A DNA stretch of 64,000 nt from Amanita rubescens. Taxonomy: Eukaryota; Basidiomycota; Agaricomycetes; Agaricales; Amanitaceae. The position numbers were made by a program, and so were the translations under genes. A model generated the notes under the pieces. It saw only the letters and a list, made by a program, of their open reading frames with translations, made no database searches and was not told the origin of the DNA. Shown piece after piece: positions 26,243 to 36,885 of this stretch (positions within the stretch are counted from its first letter, which is position 1; every line of letters begins with the position of its first letter). The stretch covers positions 124,001-188,000 of the forward strand of contig WION01000028.1 in the NCBI GenBank assembly GCA_015039365.1, written 5' to 3'.

Positions 26243-27076
26243 TTAGACCACTGTGCAGCGGTCCGTACCGTGTGGATTAGTAAGGCACCTTGCAAGCTTG
26301 TTGGCGAAATCTTGGCAGTTGTTCAGGATAATATTGTAATCATGAGCGGACATTTGCCTGATCACCTCTTCACCTTTAAGGAGGGGATTACTACCAGAGC
26401 CAGTGATTATTACGAGTGCGAACACACCTGCGGTATGAATCTCCGCATCAGAGAAATGCGTCCGACCCTTTGATTCTATCGATGTCCAAGCAGCATGCAC
26501 AGGCGCGTCGCCAACATTCATCCTAATCTGCGACCCGTAGAGACTGCCACTGCCACATGTGGCGAGATTAGGATGAGTGTGGTCTAGGAGTAACTCATAG
26601 TAATGACTCCCAACCAAGACTGCCCAGTGTGTGAAGATGTGGGGGGGATTACCTCCGGGACCACTACCCGGGACACTACTCCGGGCAAATGGACGAGTAA
26701 TAATAAAGACTTCGCGGCCGTGGTCTGGGGACCCGGTACTTGGATTTCTAGGTTAACCGATCGTCGATAAACTGTGTAATACGAAGAACCTACCCTGACC
26801 GCGGCTCGGCCCCAGTGCCCCTTGTGCTAGCACTGCCAGTGATATGATCCGAATGCGGCGGTGGAGAGGAACGACTCGGTTTCTGAAAATAACGTCAAGC
26901 ATGAGTTGTGTATCGTGAGCGCTACTTGCATTCCGTCCACTTCGAGGTTCCAATAATTGTGCTAGACTGCGTTGTTCAATATCAGGGAATGTTCGGGGAG
27001 CTCCAAAAGGCGCAGCATAAGTCAATATGCTAGCAGCCAGGACGAAGATAATGGCGGCGAGAACTGAAAGACGCAT
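26243..27076 (-). CDS. Secreted His...Asn-Cys-motif protein, paralogue 3
   Basis: Exons 27076-26790, 26747-26428 and 26367-26243 encode 243 residues. The signal peptide MRLSVLAAIIFVLAASILTYA is followed by APFGAPRTFPDIEQRS. The core is THWAVLVGSHYYELLLDH, a middle GSQIRMNVGDAP block, and IILNNCQDFANKLARC. The second intron (26368-26427) is 60 bp without an in-frame stop, as in paralogue 2. The first intron is only 42 bp (GTTCTTCG donor, CCTAG acceptor). Together with flanks the unit at 25.44-27.64 kb is a close duplicate of 14.63-16.79 kb, indicating recent segmental duplication. Confidence 0.76.
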
Positions 27077-27234
27077 TGCGTTGAAGTTAGTAGTTTCTGT
27101 CGCGGGGATACGGGACCAGCCCTATCTATTTGTGCGTACAATGTCAAAGTGGTTCATGGGAGTAGACGGGGCTTCTTACATGAGGATAGATGTTGGGATG
27201 CACAGCACTGCAGGATGGTGGGGAACCACGTCCA

Positions 27235-27242
27235 CTTTTATA
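27235..27242 (-). promoter_or_regulatory. TATA box of secreted paralogue 3
   Basis: TATAAAAG on the minus strand at the same distance from the ATG as in the other paralogues. Confidence 0.5.
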
Positions 27243-28721
27243 GCCTGGGTCGTTGGTAAACGGTAGCATTACGAACCTTTATGTACATAAGCCTTCTTTG
27301 CAGGCCGTGATCGGAGTATAGACATTTATATGGGCGCGATAGAGCTGTTCTCATGGCTATAACTTAATGTTTGAAATAGCAAATTTCAGACCTTTCCCTG
27401 TTGTCATACCTTCGTCCGCTAACGACGACTTTGCGCAAGTCACCTTTCTTTCGTACTGAAAAGTAGAATCGCAAATTCAATGACCAGCGATGCAAAGATG
27501 TCTACTAAATGTATTTCGTGTGGGACGTTCTGGACTCTGATAAAGGACCTTGTCCAACAAAGCCTATATAAATCGGATCAGTGACAAAATTCTCATGACT
27601 TGGTGGACATGATAGTACCTCGCCACGTCACCCCTCGGCCAAAGGGCGCCATATAAAAGGCACGATCTATACAGTACTGATGGCGCTGTATACATGAAAG
27701 TGCACTAGTAAGAGTTCACCGTCGAGACTCACAATAAACGTTTGAGTTTCCAGTGGATTAATGGCATTGGTAGCAATGTCTAATCGGCTCCGCTTTTAGT
27801 CCGCTGCGAGCAGCCTAGCCTAGATTGGGGAGCCGGCTCTCTCAAGCACCACTCTGGGCGAATCTTCTATGTGCAGGTCCGAGGCGATTATTATCATCTG
27901 ATTTCGGGAAGCTATCTCGGCCCTTCCTTCGGCACGAAGCTTAAAAGAAAAGTTCAAAGCAGGGTCTCAGGTTTGCGATGCAATTTAATTGTCCGTTTTC
28001 GGAGGTTCGAAATGTGCTGTGACAAACTTGTCCAAGCAAAGGTCGCAGCACCACCACTCGCTCATGGGCCGACTGGAGGATTAGCCCGCCGTGGTAGATA
28101 CTGTCTTTCGGCGGCCTGGAATGGTGTCAAAGGCAGGAAAATGCGTTTCTCGAGTTGACAAGAAGGATCAGCGTCACCTCGTCACGAAAGTGACACGCTT
28201 CCCTCTTTCCTTTCTGGGACTCGGAAGCTCTCAAGACACCGACACACGGAAATGCCACTCTTTATTTCGTCTCTTCCTGGAGCTCTTGTCCCACAGTCTT
28301 CAATATTCAATCAGTGTTTCTCGCGTCCTGATATTAGTTAAGTAACGCACTAGAACGCGGATGCTGCCAACTGGCCACAACCAGTCCGACCACAACAACT
28401 TCAAGCTTAAGCTCAACTTGACAAGTTGGTGTCAAGGTGATACCAGATTTAGTCTGCAGCGGCGCGTTTTAGGCTTTGCTGACACCTGACTCTCACGAGA
28501 GCCTCGTAAATGTGCTTCAGGAGCGGGTTGACAGGCGGAATTCTGCCCGGACAGGCGAGGTGGAAGAGTGGGAATTCAACTAGAATGGCTGAGCAAGGAT
28601 GAGCAGATACAATTTGCGGCTATCACGACGGTGAGTCCCGTTTGTTGTTCTAGTAGATCCCGATGAGAGCTTGATCGTGCATTACTAGTTCCTTGTAGGC
28701 GTACATGGAAACCTCTTCATG
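27243..28721. other. Upstream duplicate and unassigned sequence
   Basis: 27243-27640 duplicates the upstream sequence of paralogue 2. From 27640 to 28721 there are only short open frames without motifs; no gene is supported. Confidence 0.45.
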
Positions 28722-28845
28722 GCTCCTACTCGGGTATCGACCTCCATCGAGATATTCTACCCGCAAGGATACACGCATGACTACCAGTGGACGTCGACGG
28801 CTTTGGGAATGAAGCGCGATGGCATTTGGAACGATACATAAGAGC
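28722..28845 (+). pseudogene. GT61-type glycosyltransferase gene, 3' fragment (copy 4)
   Basis: About 110 bp matching 14670-14775 (GAGATATTCTACCCGCAAGG, GACTACCAGTGGACGTCGACGG, GGAACGATACATAAGAG). This copy is not followed by a secreted-protein paralogue; it abuts a fragment related to the GTPase locus. Confidence 0.55.
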
Positions 28846-28853
28846 TATTTTGG

Positions 28854-29232
28854 GCGGAGGAGCATATTGGACTTTCTGAAGGGTGAAGTCTGCAAGGAGC
28901 TTCGGCGTCGCTTCCAGTCCGGGATTAGATGATATCAGATCCTGAAACTTGCCTATATCCTCAGCAGAAAGTAGCTGTGGACATCGGATGTTTTTGAATT
29001 TCTTGAAGGACGCGGGACCAGGAACAACCGGATCCCCATCGGCGTTAGCGATTGAGTGCTGGGTGGAAATTCTGCGAATGAGTTCACTCAGTGGTACGTC
29101 GACGTCCATCAACTTCATAGGATGTAGGGGTTGTAAATTTAAGTCTTCAGGCCCGATGATGAATTCTCGACATTTTACATGTGATCCGGATGGGTAGAGT
29201 GCATCTAGGAAAGGCCGAAGATCAGCGACCAA
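28854..29232 (-). pseudogene. Fragment related to the N-terminal part of the 21-kb GTPase locus
   Basis: Minus-strand frame with DALYPSGSHVKCREFIIGPEDL, which matches the sequence at 21030-21120 except for a 22-bp stretch absent here. It continues PLSELIRRISTQHSIANADG and QLLSAEDIGKFQDLISSNPG, seen only in this copy. I do not recognise a domain. Its 3' end abuts the GT61 fragment, so it is a truncated duplicate rather than a gene. Confidence 0.4.
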
Positions 29233-29758
29233 GATTATCGCGCGCCGTCACCATGTATACTTACGGGCCCGACGTGACTGTTGCCCGAAGAACATTCTTC
29301 TCCTTTTTGTCCCAATACCTGAGAACACGTTCAATCAAGTGAGTTAGATAAGGCCAATATGAAAAATGTATTACGAGAGATATTTTGCCGTCCATAATGA
29401 CCAGGCGTCGGGATGTGGCGGGAGCACTAGTACAACAGCGCAGGAACCACGAGCGTCAATCAATTTCATACTTACAGTGCCGTGTTATCTTTGTCTCGCG
29501 TCACACGCGAAGTGCCAACAATTATGCAAAATGCTGTAATACGATGCGGCCCACAACCTCCAACATTCATTCATATTCCTCACAACGTTGATGGGATATC
29601 GGTAACATAAATAGTTCTAAAACTGCGCGCGCTAACGTTAGGAACAGATCACCGGGTACAGCCACGTTTGCTTAGGTTAGTACCCCTAGCTTAGCCCTCC
29701 ACAATGTAAGGATCACCAACAGGACGCCTGTAACCTGTATCCTCCCATACTTCCACCC

Positions 29759-30703
29759 ATGGCCGCCAGCAGACTCTGCCAGCGCACTTTCTCCGCCTTC
29801 AAGCCATCCAACCGACTGTGGGTACCAGTAGCTTCGAGATGCGTACCGAACCAAGTGACACAGCAGCTTGCTCTCACATCCCACCTTTCTCTCATAACAC
29901 AGAACTTCGACGCCTTCTCCTCGCGTCCCGTCGCGCGAGCCAACCTACTCCTCAGTGGTATCCTCGAGGAATCCAAGCGTCCTGACATTATCTTTCTTCA
30001 AGAAGTCACATCCGACGTCCGCATTTCTATCCTGGGCAATCCGAAAGTTCGCGAAGCCTTCCTGGTGACGGACGCCGAGGACCAAACGTCGTTTGAGGGA
30101 GTACCCTTTGCGAATATGACGTTACTGTCTAGCAAGCGCTTTTCCTTTGACTTGGAGTTGCAGAAGGAGGAGGATGCCTGGAAGTTTATGCTTGGTCCCG
30201 TTTTCCGCGTCAAACTACCCAGCAAATATGGGAGGTGTGCGCTTTCCGTGGACATTATACCCCCATCCACCCCAACCACAACCTGTCGTCTTGTCAACGT
30301 TCATCTCGATTCTCTTGGGGACACGCTCTCTTACCGTACCGAGCAGATGGAGATCCTTGCCAACCTCCTGCATGAGCCTGGATGCGGTGGTGGACTGATC
30401 GCGGGAGACTTCAATGCCATCAGCCCCGAGGATCATGCTCTCCTCGACAAGAACGGACTGGTGGATGCATGGGTCGCGTTGCATGGAAAGAAAGGGCTCG
30501 ACGGAGCTACGTGGGGAGTGGGGGTGGAACGACATGACGGACTGGGACCTGGAAGGTTGGACAAGATTGCGATGTCGGGCGTAGACGCTAAGGACATGGA
30601 AATTCTGCGCCCTGGTCTGAGCGAGGTGCCCAAGCCCAGCGGGGATTCCGACTATATCCCTTGTAGTGACCATTACGGGCTGAGACTTAGCTTTACCGTC
30701 TGA
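29759..30703 (+). CDS. Endonuclease/exonuclease/phosphatase-family protein (TDP2-like)
   Basis: An intronless 314-residue frame from ATG 29759 to TGA. It shows the ordered EEP-superfamily motifs: LITQNFDAFSSRP (strand 1, Asn), DIIFLQEV (metal-binding Glu), VNVHLDS, GDFNAISPED (Asp-x-Asn), LDKIAMS and CSDHYGLRL (Ser-Asp-His). This is the Mg-dependent phosphodiesterase fold. The FNIDAF/FLQEV pattern is closest to tyrosyl-DNA phosphodiesterase 2-like proteins, but sphingomyelinase or other EEP enzymes are possible. It starts with AASRLCQRTFSAFKPSNRLW, common for fungal members with short N-termini. A truncated duplicate with its promoter lies at 32.7-33.1 kb. Confidence 0.82.
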   Translation: MAASRLCQRTFSAFKPSNRLWVPVASRCVPNQVTQQLALTSHLSLITQNFDAFSSRPVARANLLLSGILEESKRPDIIFLQEVTSDVRISILGNPKVREAFLVTDAEDQTSFEGVPFANMTLLSSKRFSFDLELQKEEDAWKFMLGPVFRVKLPSKYGRCALSVDIIPPSTPTTTCRLVNVHLDSLGDTLSYRTEQMEILANLLHEPGCGGGLIAGDFNAISPEDHALLDKNGLVDAWVALHGKKGLDGATWGVGVERHDGLGPGRLDKIAMSGVDAKDMEILRPGLSEVPKPSGDSDYIPCSDHYGLRLSFTV

Positions 30704-31307
30704 GTAAGTCGTTCACTCTTCTTACAACGGATGATGTCTAATCCACTGCCATAGTGATGCACACCGGATCATGTGCCTCTAACAACAACCCCTTCAGCTG
30801 GGCCTACTGGTCTTCTTCCATAGTCCAAATCGAGGAGTAGCAGGCCGACGATTACGCTCAACCTAATGATCTTCGACAGACTCCGTTCGTTCTGCCATTT
30901 CATTCCGTATACACAGTAGATCAACTCATCGCCCAAACTCGTGACCTCGAAAACCTCCTTAACCTCGCCATGACTTACGCTGCACCACTATCATTTATAT
31001 GATGCACAGAACTCGACTATTATACTTCATGGGATATCTTGATAATCAGCTTATGCTTAAATCTTGAGACGAGGTATGCCCGTGAACATCCCGTTTAGCT
31101 TTAATTGACTTGGAACAGGTTTTAGTATTGTATAACATGACGACAATGGGCATCTACTCTGAACGCCGTTCAATATCCCCAAGGAGACCAAGCCCAACAC
31201 GCTCCCCGGTGTCTCTGTTCGTCTTTTCTGTGATGGATAACAACTTGAAATCCTAGTAATGGATACTACTGAATGTATTACAGACAAGTCATCTCATAAT
31301 AAACCGC
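30704..31307. other. Intergenic region
   Basis: No recognisable exon between the EEP gene and the NOP14 C-terminal fragment. Confidence 0.4.
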
Positions 31308-31779
31308 TCATTTACGACCCGCACGTCTCTTTTCTTTCGTTTTCTGCTTCTCCATCGCTTTCGCTTCTGCCCGTTCTCCTTCCAATGACCTGAACACACG
31401 CTTCATACGCTCATTGTAAGCACGATCCTGGTCCATTTGCTTTTGCAGAGCCACACCAGCAAGGAACCGAGCGTCCTTGCGCAATACATGAATGGCACCC
31501 TTCCGCAGCGGGCACCCCGTACAGCAGATCTCGTAGGGAGATGAACTCTTCGTCAAGCTTCTGACGAATGGTCTCGGCCTCAGCACCGATCGTCAAAAGC
31601 CGTTGTAAGATGGGTTGCGGAATGCTCTCGAGAATCCAATAAATCAGGTCATGCTCGTTCCTTCTGTCCGTTGTTGGAAGAGCGGCATAAAGAGAGGCAT
31701 AGTACCTCAGGCTATTGAGGCGTATGCTCGAAAGCAGATTATAGTAGTCCGCGCGTTGAAAAACGGTTGGTTCAGACAT
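31308..31779 (-). pseudogene. NOP14: Chimeric NOP14 remnant (middle joined to C-terminus)
   Basis: From the ATG at 31779 a frame runs through an unrecognised helical segment (YYNLLSSIRLNSLRYYASLY) into AETIRQKLDEEFISLRDLLYG, which matches the NOP14 stretch that follows the AKSKEHK helix. The frame then shifts, and the C-terminal end of NOP14 follows directly: VLRKDARFLAGVALQKQMDQD, AYNERMKRVFRSLEGERAEAK and a basic KEKRRAGRK tail with a stop at 31308. The large conserved middle of NOP14 is deleted. The piece overlaps in content with copy A (KLGEEF near 17200). Confidence 0.65.
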
Positions 31780-32037
31780 GTCTACAGCAGCGTTAGCTCG
31801 ACGATTCCAACCAACGGAACAAGCCTAAGTTCGAGGGATAGAAGGTAGAGACCTTGAACCTCCAAGCCAAACGACACCAGACCACGGGGAGACGATCGAC
31901 GACGTCTTCGGTTGCCGTAAGCCTACATTAGGACCGTAGAGCGGAAAACGATCGAATAAACCTTAAGTTAACTGGTATTAGGCATATACATATCAATTCA
32001 ACTAGTAACTGTGAAGGTATCGCGTGCATGTGTAGTG

Positions 32038-32400
32038 TTAATTGCGACCAGGAACCTGTATCCCAAGATCCAATATGAGATAAAGTCTTCTATCATTCCC
32101 CTCGGGAAGAAGCGCTACAATATCTGTCAAGCCCATGTGGTCCAGGAGCTCGTCGATTTGTTCAGCTGTGGGAAAACTTTAGCATCGTAAGGAAATGTCA
32201 TTTACTACTGATACTGCTTACCATTCGCCGTATATATTTTCTCGGGAGTAATGCCGCCTGCCCAATAACCATGGGAGGGCAAGTTGACCGGTTGCGCGGT
32301 CTGGCCGTGGGGGTGTAAAAGCAATCGTTGGTCTGGCCCTCTATACGAATTATATGACCGATGAATTGCATTTTGATCTCTAGACTGTCCATCAGTACAA
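32038..32400 (-). pseudogene. Unrecognised two-exon C-terminal module, copy 1
   Basis: Minus-strand exons about 32400-32222 and 32170-32038 read through GQTAQPVNLPSHGYWAGGITP and, after a GTAAGC...CACAG intron, AEQIDELLDHMGLTDIVALL...DRRLYLILDLGIQVPGRN and a stop. The frame is open across both exons but no start exon is recognisable upstream. A close duplicate with a 1-bp frame change lies at 49897-50265, so this is a duplicated gene end of unknown family. Confidence 0.45.
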
Positions 32401-32759
32401 ACACGAATCTCGGAGATTTAGTAGCACATACGCAATGTTTCGCATCTTTGTTGAGATATGATTATAGGTAAATGAGCGAGATTGATAGTGATAGAGAAAC
32501 TTTGCGCGTAACATCATCCGTGAAACCAACCGCATATCCACGCTCTGTCAATGAAGGACATGCGGGGAAAAGGAGCGTCGGACGGTGAAAGGAGTCGTGT
32601 CTAAGACAGCCGCGAGACTTCGCGACATTATATGATTGCCCCTGTTCAAGTTGTACGCCGGCGCAGAATCCGTAGATCACCGGGTACAGCCACATTTGCT
32701 TAGGTTAGCACCCCTAGCTCAATGTAAGGATCACGTACTATCCTCCCATACTTCCACCC

Positions 32760-33066
32760 ATGGCCGCCAGCAGACTCTGCCAGCGCACTTTCTCCGCCTT
32801 CAAGCCATCCAACCGACTGTGGGTACCTGTATCTTCGAGATGCGCACCGAATCAAGTGACAAACCTCGACGCCTTCTCCTCGCGTCCCGTCGCACGAGCC
32901 AACCTACTCCTCAGTAGTATCCTCGAGGAATCCAAACGTCCTGACATTATCTTTCTCCAAGAAGTCACGTCCGACGTGCGCACCTCTATCCTGGGCAATC
33001 CGAAAGTTCGCGAAACCTTCCTGGTGACGCAAACGTCGTTCGAGGGAGTACCCTTTGCGAATATGT
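32760..33066 (+). pseudogene. Truncated duplicate of the EEP-family gene
   Basis: Near-identical to 29759-30120 with internal deletions: one loses the residues between NQVT and LDAFSSRP, and another removes part of the TDAEDQT stretch. It stops at 33066 immediately after PFANM, and all catalytic motifs beyond FLQEV are missing. About 60 bp upstream (ATCACCGGGTACAGCCAC) are also shared with the intact gene, so promoter and 5' end were duplicated together. Confidence 0.8.
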
Positions 33067-33879
33067 AGTACGCATACACTAGATCTCAGCCTGGGATTGG
33101 AATGTAAGACCGAAGATACGCACGTTCTTCATTGACGATAAGGTGTCAGATGGGCCGTGTGGTTGGTCGGTAGCCGTGACGATAGCATGCCGCGTGTGCT
33201 AGTGATGTCGTGAGGGAAGTGGACTTGAAGCTTGATGGAGAGAGGACGTGAGAATCAGAGAACGCTATCCATCCTGGTGAGAATCATGAAAGTCATCCAC
33301 TACTCTGCAGGTATAAGTTAAAGTCCCTGACCGCGTTGTGGACGTCGTCGTCATCGTAGCGCGCACACTTGGGAACCAGACATCAGCGTCGCTAGCAACA
33401 GCGATCGCATATATAAGCAGTCCCTACTCCCTTGATACGCCCGCTACGACGACGTTTCTCGCTGTACGCGATTCTAGCACTGCAGGAGCGATGCTGGGGA
33501 AGACGTAGTTTACATTGATAAATGCAGGACCTGGAAAGATGTCATTAACCCGCTCTCGAGGACGAACGAATAATGAGGTAAAGTGCAAGATCGGTAGGAA
33601 CGATGACGACGGACAACTTCGTCGTGGCCCTCCAGGTTACATTCGCAGTAGGAGCGAAGGTAAAATTGCAAAGCTTGTTTTTGATCTTTTCATGAGTTGG
33701 TCATTGAGATAAAAACTTCATCGAACTTCACGATCTATCTAAGAAGCAGATCATTGTTTGAAGGCTAATGACAGTTGAGGTAACAAGGAAGTTGAAGCAT
33801 CATGCATCATGCATCAGCCGACGCGTACAAAACCACCTGGACATCAGTTTCACGTGCTGGTTTCATCGATTCTTCCATC
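33067..33879. other. Intergenic region upstream of the PD-(D/E)XK-like gene
   Basis: No recognisable exon, repeat or RNA gene. It probably contains the promoter of the gene starting at 33880. Confidence 0.4.
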
Positions 33880-35032
33880 ATGCCAAAGCGCCCCCGAGCC
33901 GACTCGCATTCAGAGGTTATTAATTCCTTCTTCGAAACGCTCTTCGCTATCGCGAATGTTTCCGAGCCTGAAGACGCTGTCAGATTTCTTAAAAAGTTGA
34001 AACTCCAGGTCCTTTCCGCAGAAGCTGAAAAAAAGAAGCCCGTACACAAGGCCGCGAAGAAGTTCACACTCACCGAGGCAGTTCAGGACTTCGGCCTGAC
34101 GTACAGCTCCAACATGACTGATGTCGAAAAGCACTGGTGGAAGATTAAGACACTGCTAGAGGCCAAGACTTTTCCGAAGCCATCGCCATGCCTTGGTAAG
34201 ATTTCTTCCTGATGTTATTGAATCCAACGACGGGGGCCTTATTAGTATCGCTCCTGGAAAAGTATACTGCAATATACGATCGATCAAGTGAGTCGGCGTG
34301 TAGAATTGCCGTGGACTTCCTTCTATGCGAGTGTATAGCGGTAATGGTGAGTTGGTTAGTCATTTTGTTGGCGATTTTACTTAAACACCAAAACTTTAGC
34401 GAGCCAATGTTTCTGGTATTTCAGCAACTCAGGAAACGAATGACGGCCGACGCACACCAACACAATGGGATAGCGTCAAAGTACATTGTGAAGTTTCATT
34501 CAAGCATGTAGTTAATCCTCCGCCGAAAACCCAGACAATTATCGGCGGTCGTGTTGATCATGGCGTCGGAATTGTCGTCGGATCCAACGAAAGTCGTAAA
34601 CGACTCTTTTACTCGCTCCTGCTCTGCGTTGAGGCCAAAGTCGATGGCACCCTTAACAACGCTATTGCCCAATTGGTCGTGTATCTCGCATGTCTCCGTC
34701 AATCTCGCGCCAACCGAGGACGATGCGATGCCTCTGTCTATGGCCTTGCAACAGATGGTCTCCGTTACATCTTCATAACTATTACACACGAAGGAGTCCT
34801 CAAAGAGAGCAACGAATTTAATATCATGCACGGAAACTTGCCGACTGTGTTGGGGTGCTTGCAGTACATCTTGGAGATGGCGATGTCTATGTGCCCAAAT
34901 TCGACGCCAGAGAAGGGAGCGTTGAATAAAGGTGACGAGTTTGAGACCGGTTCTGATGAATCGATTGATCTGGATGACAATCCTTATCTGTATCGCGCAG
35001 ACGACTCGGACGAAGACTCTGACGACTATTAA
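33880..35032 (+). CDS. Putative PD-(D/E)XK-superfamily nuclease-like protein
   Basis: Three exons, 33880-34195, 34246-34340 and 34400-35032, join in phase to an open 347-residue protein; introns are 50 and 59 bp with GT-AG ends. The start MPKRPRADSHSE is chosen over an in-frame ATG 78 bp upstream because of its basic NLS-like opening. The central block reads GGRVDHGVGIVV...YSLLLCVEAKVDG, then AIAQLVVYLACLRQSR, then ATDGLRYIFITI. The Asp followed about 23 residues later by Glu-x-Lys, with a helix holding Gln-Leu after it, is the pattern of PD-(D/E)XK nuclease folds. The C-terminus is a 25-residue acidic tail ending DSDEDSDDY. Fungal proteins of this shape are abundant and unstudied; some Crinkler-type effectors carry related folds. 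Nuclease activity is an inference. Confidence 0.62.
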
Positions 35033-35194
35033 ATGAATACGGCACAGAATCCGTCCTACTTGTAGCCTGTTTCAACGTTTGCAACGGAGACCGTATCTGT
35101 AATCCATAGACTAACTAATTGTCGGCAGAGGATGCACCTGCTGCCGCCGCTATCCATTCTTTCAAAGCCCACGTGAAGGAGGGGAAGATTTAAT

Positions 35195-35802
35195 GCTATC
35201 GTCATCCGCTTTGCAGGGACATACATACTTTGTGTTCTTTGCTCTTCGCAATCACTTCGGTCATAACTTCGGCTTTTGTTTTCTTCCTAGCAGGATGTAG
35301 CGCGGTGAGGATCCAGCGAGAACCACCAGAGTAAACGTCATACCTCATCTTCCTCCTCGTCTTCGTCCTCATCTCCAAAACCTCCAAAATGTGTTTTTCG
35401 AACGATTTCCTTGTCAATTTGACCTGACGGCATCTCAAAAACGAACGAAAGTTGTGTCGATGATTCGAAAACATACCATTCTCGTCTTCTTCATCCTCCT
35501 CGTCTACCCTCAACCCGACGTCGTCAAAGTCGTCCAAATTAGACAAGCTTTGCCCATAATGCGTAAGCTCGTCTTCATCATCCAAGTTGAAACGCAGAAC
35601 CTTTTGCGGTTCTTCGCCTCTCCCTTGTGAAACGTTCCAACATCCATTCCTCGAGACTCGTAGTAGAGTCATTCTCACCAAACCGCTGGTCAAGAATGCC
35701 TCCCGCATGATTTCGCTCTTCGTACTCTTTCAACAACGTTTTTTTTTCACCGGCACAAGCGTATGAATATTGCGTTCTTCCGGTCTTCAGATATGCGCAC
35801 AT
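35195..35802 (-). pseudogene. NOP14: NOP14 fragment, copy C
   Basis: A near copy of 17263-17840: GGILDQRFGENDSTTSLEEWM, NLDDEDELTHYGQSLSNLDD, VDEEDEEDENG and ARKKTKAEVMTEVIAKSKEHK. Frames are broken between the ERFTRER and NLDDED blocks by an indel (near 35600), and the sequence ends where copy A ends. It is divergent from copy C of the helical gene, preserving the head-to-head order of copy A. Confidence 0.75.
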
Positions 35803-35979
35803 ACCTGCTCAATCCCAATCATCCTGCTCTGTGCAGGTTTTCCAACTACACCCTTAATCGATAACCTTCCGGCCCGAAAGGGTTTAGAGTTTTGCTGATT
35901 TTCGTCGGAAGAGTGACATTTGACATTGATTGTGACAAGCGCGGGAGATGACTTGACTGTCGTTTCCTAAATCTGCTAA

Positions 35980-36885
35980 TGAATTTAAACCCGAATCAAG
36001 CCTCTTTACCCTGGAGTAGTTCAATTTCGCGCTCCCTTGTTGCGCAGACCTTCAGTGGAAATCCCCAGGATCGCATCCCCGACGACCATCATTCTTGGTC
36101 TTTCCGACAATTTCTGCGCATCTTTTCTCTTACTTCTATTACATGGAATGCATCGAAAGAGAAGATCGCCATTCTCGAGACGGCCCTGGAGGCTATATAT
36201 CTACCGTCGCTGCATGTGGATGACATATTCTCTGGAGAACGAAGGGAAACAGACTTCAGTGTTCAATACCGTAAGGTTTATTTATCGGCACACGCTTATA
36301 CATTACGAAGGATCCTCAAAATGTGCATACGGAACTTTCTATTACGACATATTCGCAATTAGCTGCTCTACTGGCATTGTTACTCTTGATACCCTCACCC
36401 ATTACTTTTCAACTATTTGCTCTCCACAGCCTGCTCGTTAAACGCAACGGCACGTGCGAAAGTCTTTTCCACCCTAATATCGTCCGCTAGCTTACTCTGC
36501 GAGTATCCTGCCTTTTCGGAGCAGTTCTCCCACCTCGCATTCCATCTCTTACAATTCCGTGTCTTACAAGACTCTGAATCCGTCTGCAATAATTTTGACC
36601 AGGTTGTAATGAAGGCAATCAATCTTCGGTCCAAGGCAACTGTAGATGAAGCAGCCGCAAACGAGGTTGTTCGATTATTGTGCACCGAGTCATCCGAGCA
36701 GTTGTCGGTCAGTATCATTTGAATATCTACCTTTTTCTCTCCTGAATGCGTATAGAATCTGTTGTTAGCTTATTTGAGGGCAATATTGCCTCGCGCGAGG
36801 AGAAGCTGCTCCTTCACGTTAAGCGAACCTTGTCGGGTGACGATAACTTGAAGACCCGCTTTGAAGCCCTTCAACGAACTAGAGG
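35980..36885 (+). pseudogene. Unrecognised helical gene, copy C
   Basis: It begins MNLNPNQASLPWSSSISRSL and continues VAQTFSGNPQDRIPD, which gives the best view of the true N-terminus of this gene. It then loses the segment coding VLVLRLLNICN...IELV by deletion near 36245. The helical C-terminal exon (36417-36722) is conserved, including FSHLAFHLLQFRVLQDSESV, and KLLLHVKRTLSGDDNLKTRFEA follows at about 36795-36860. Confidence 0.5.
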
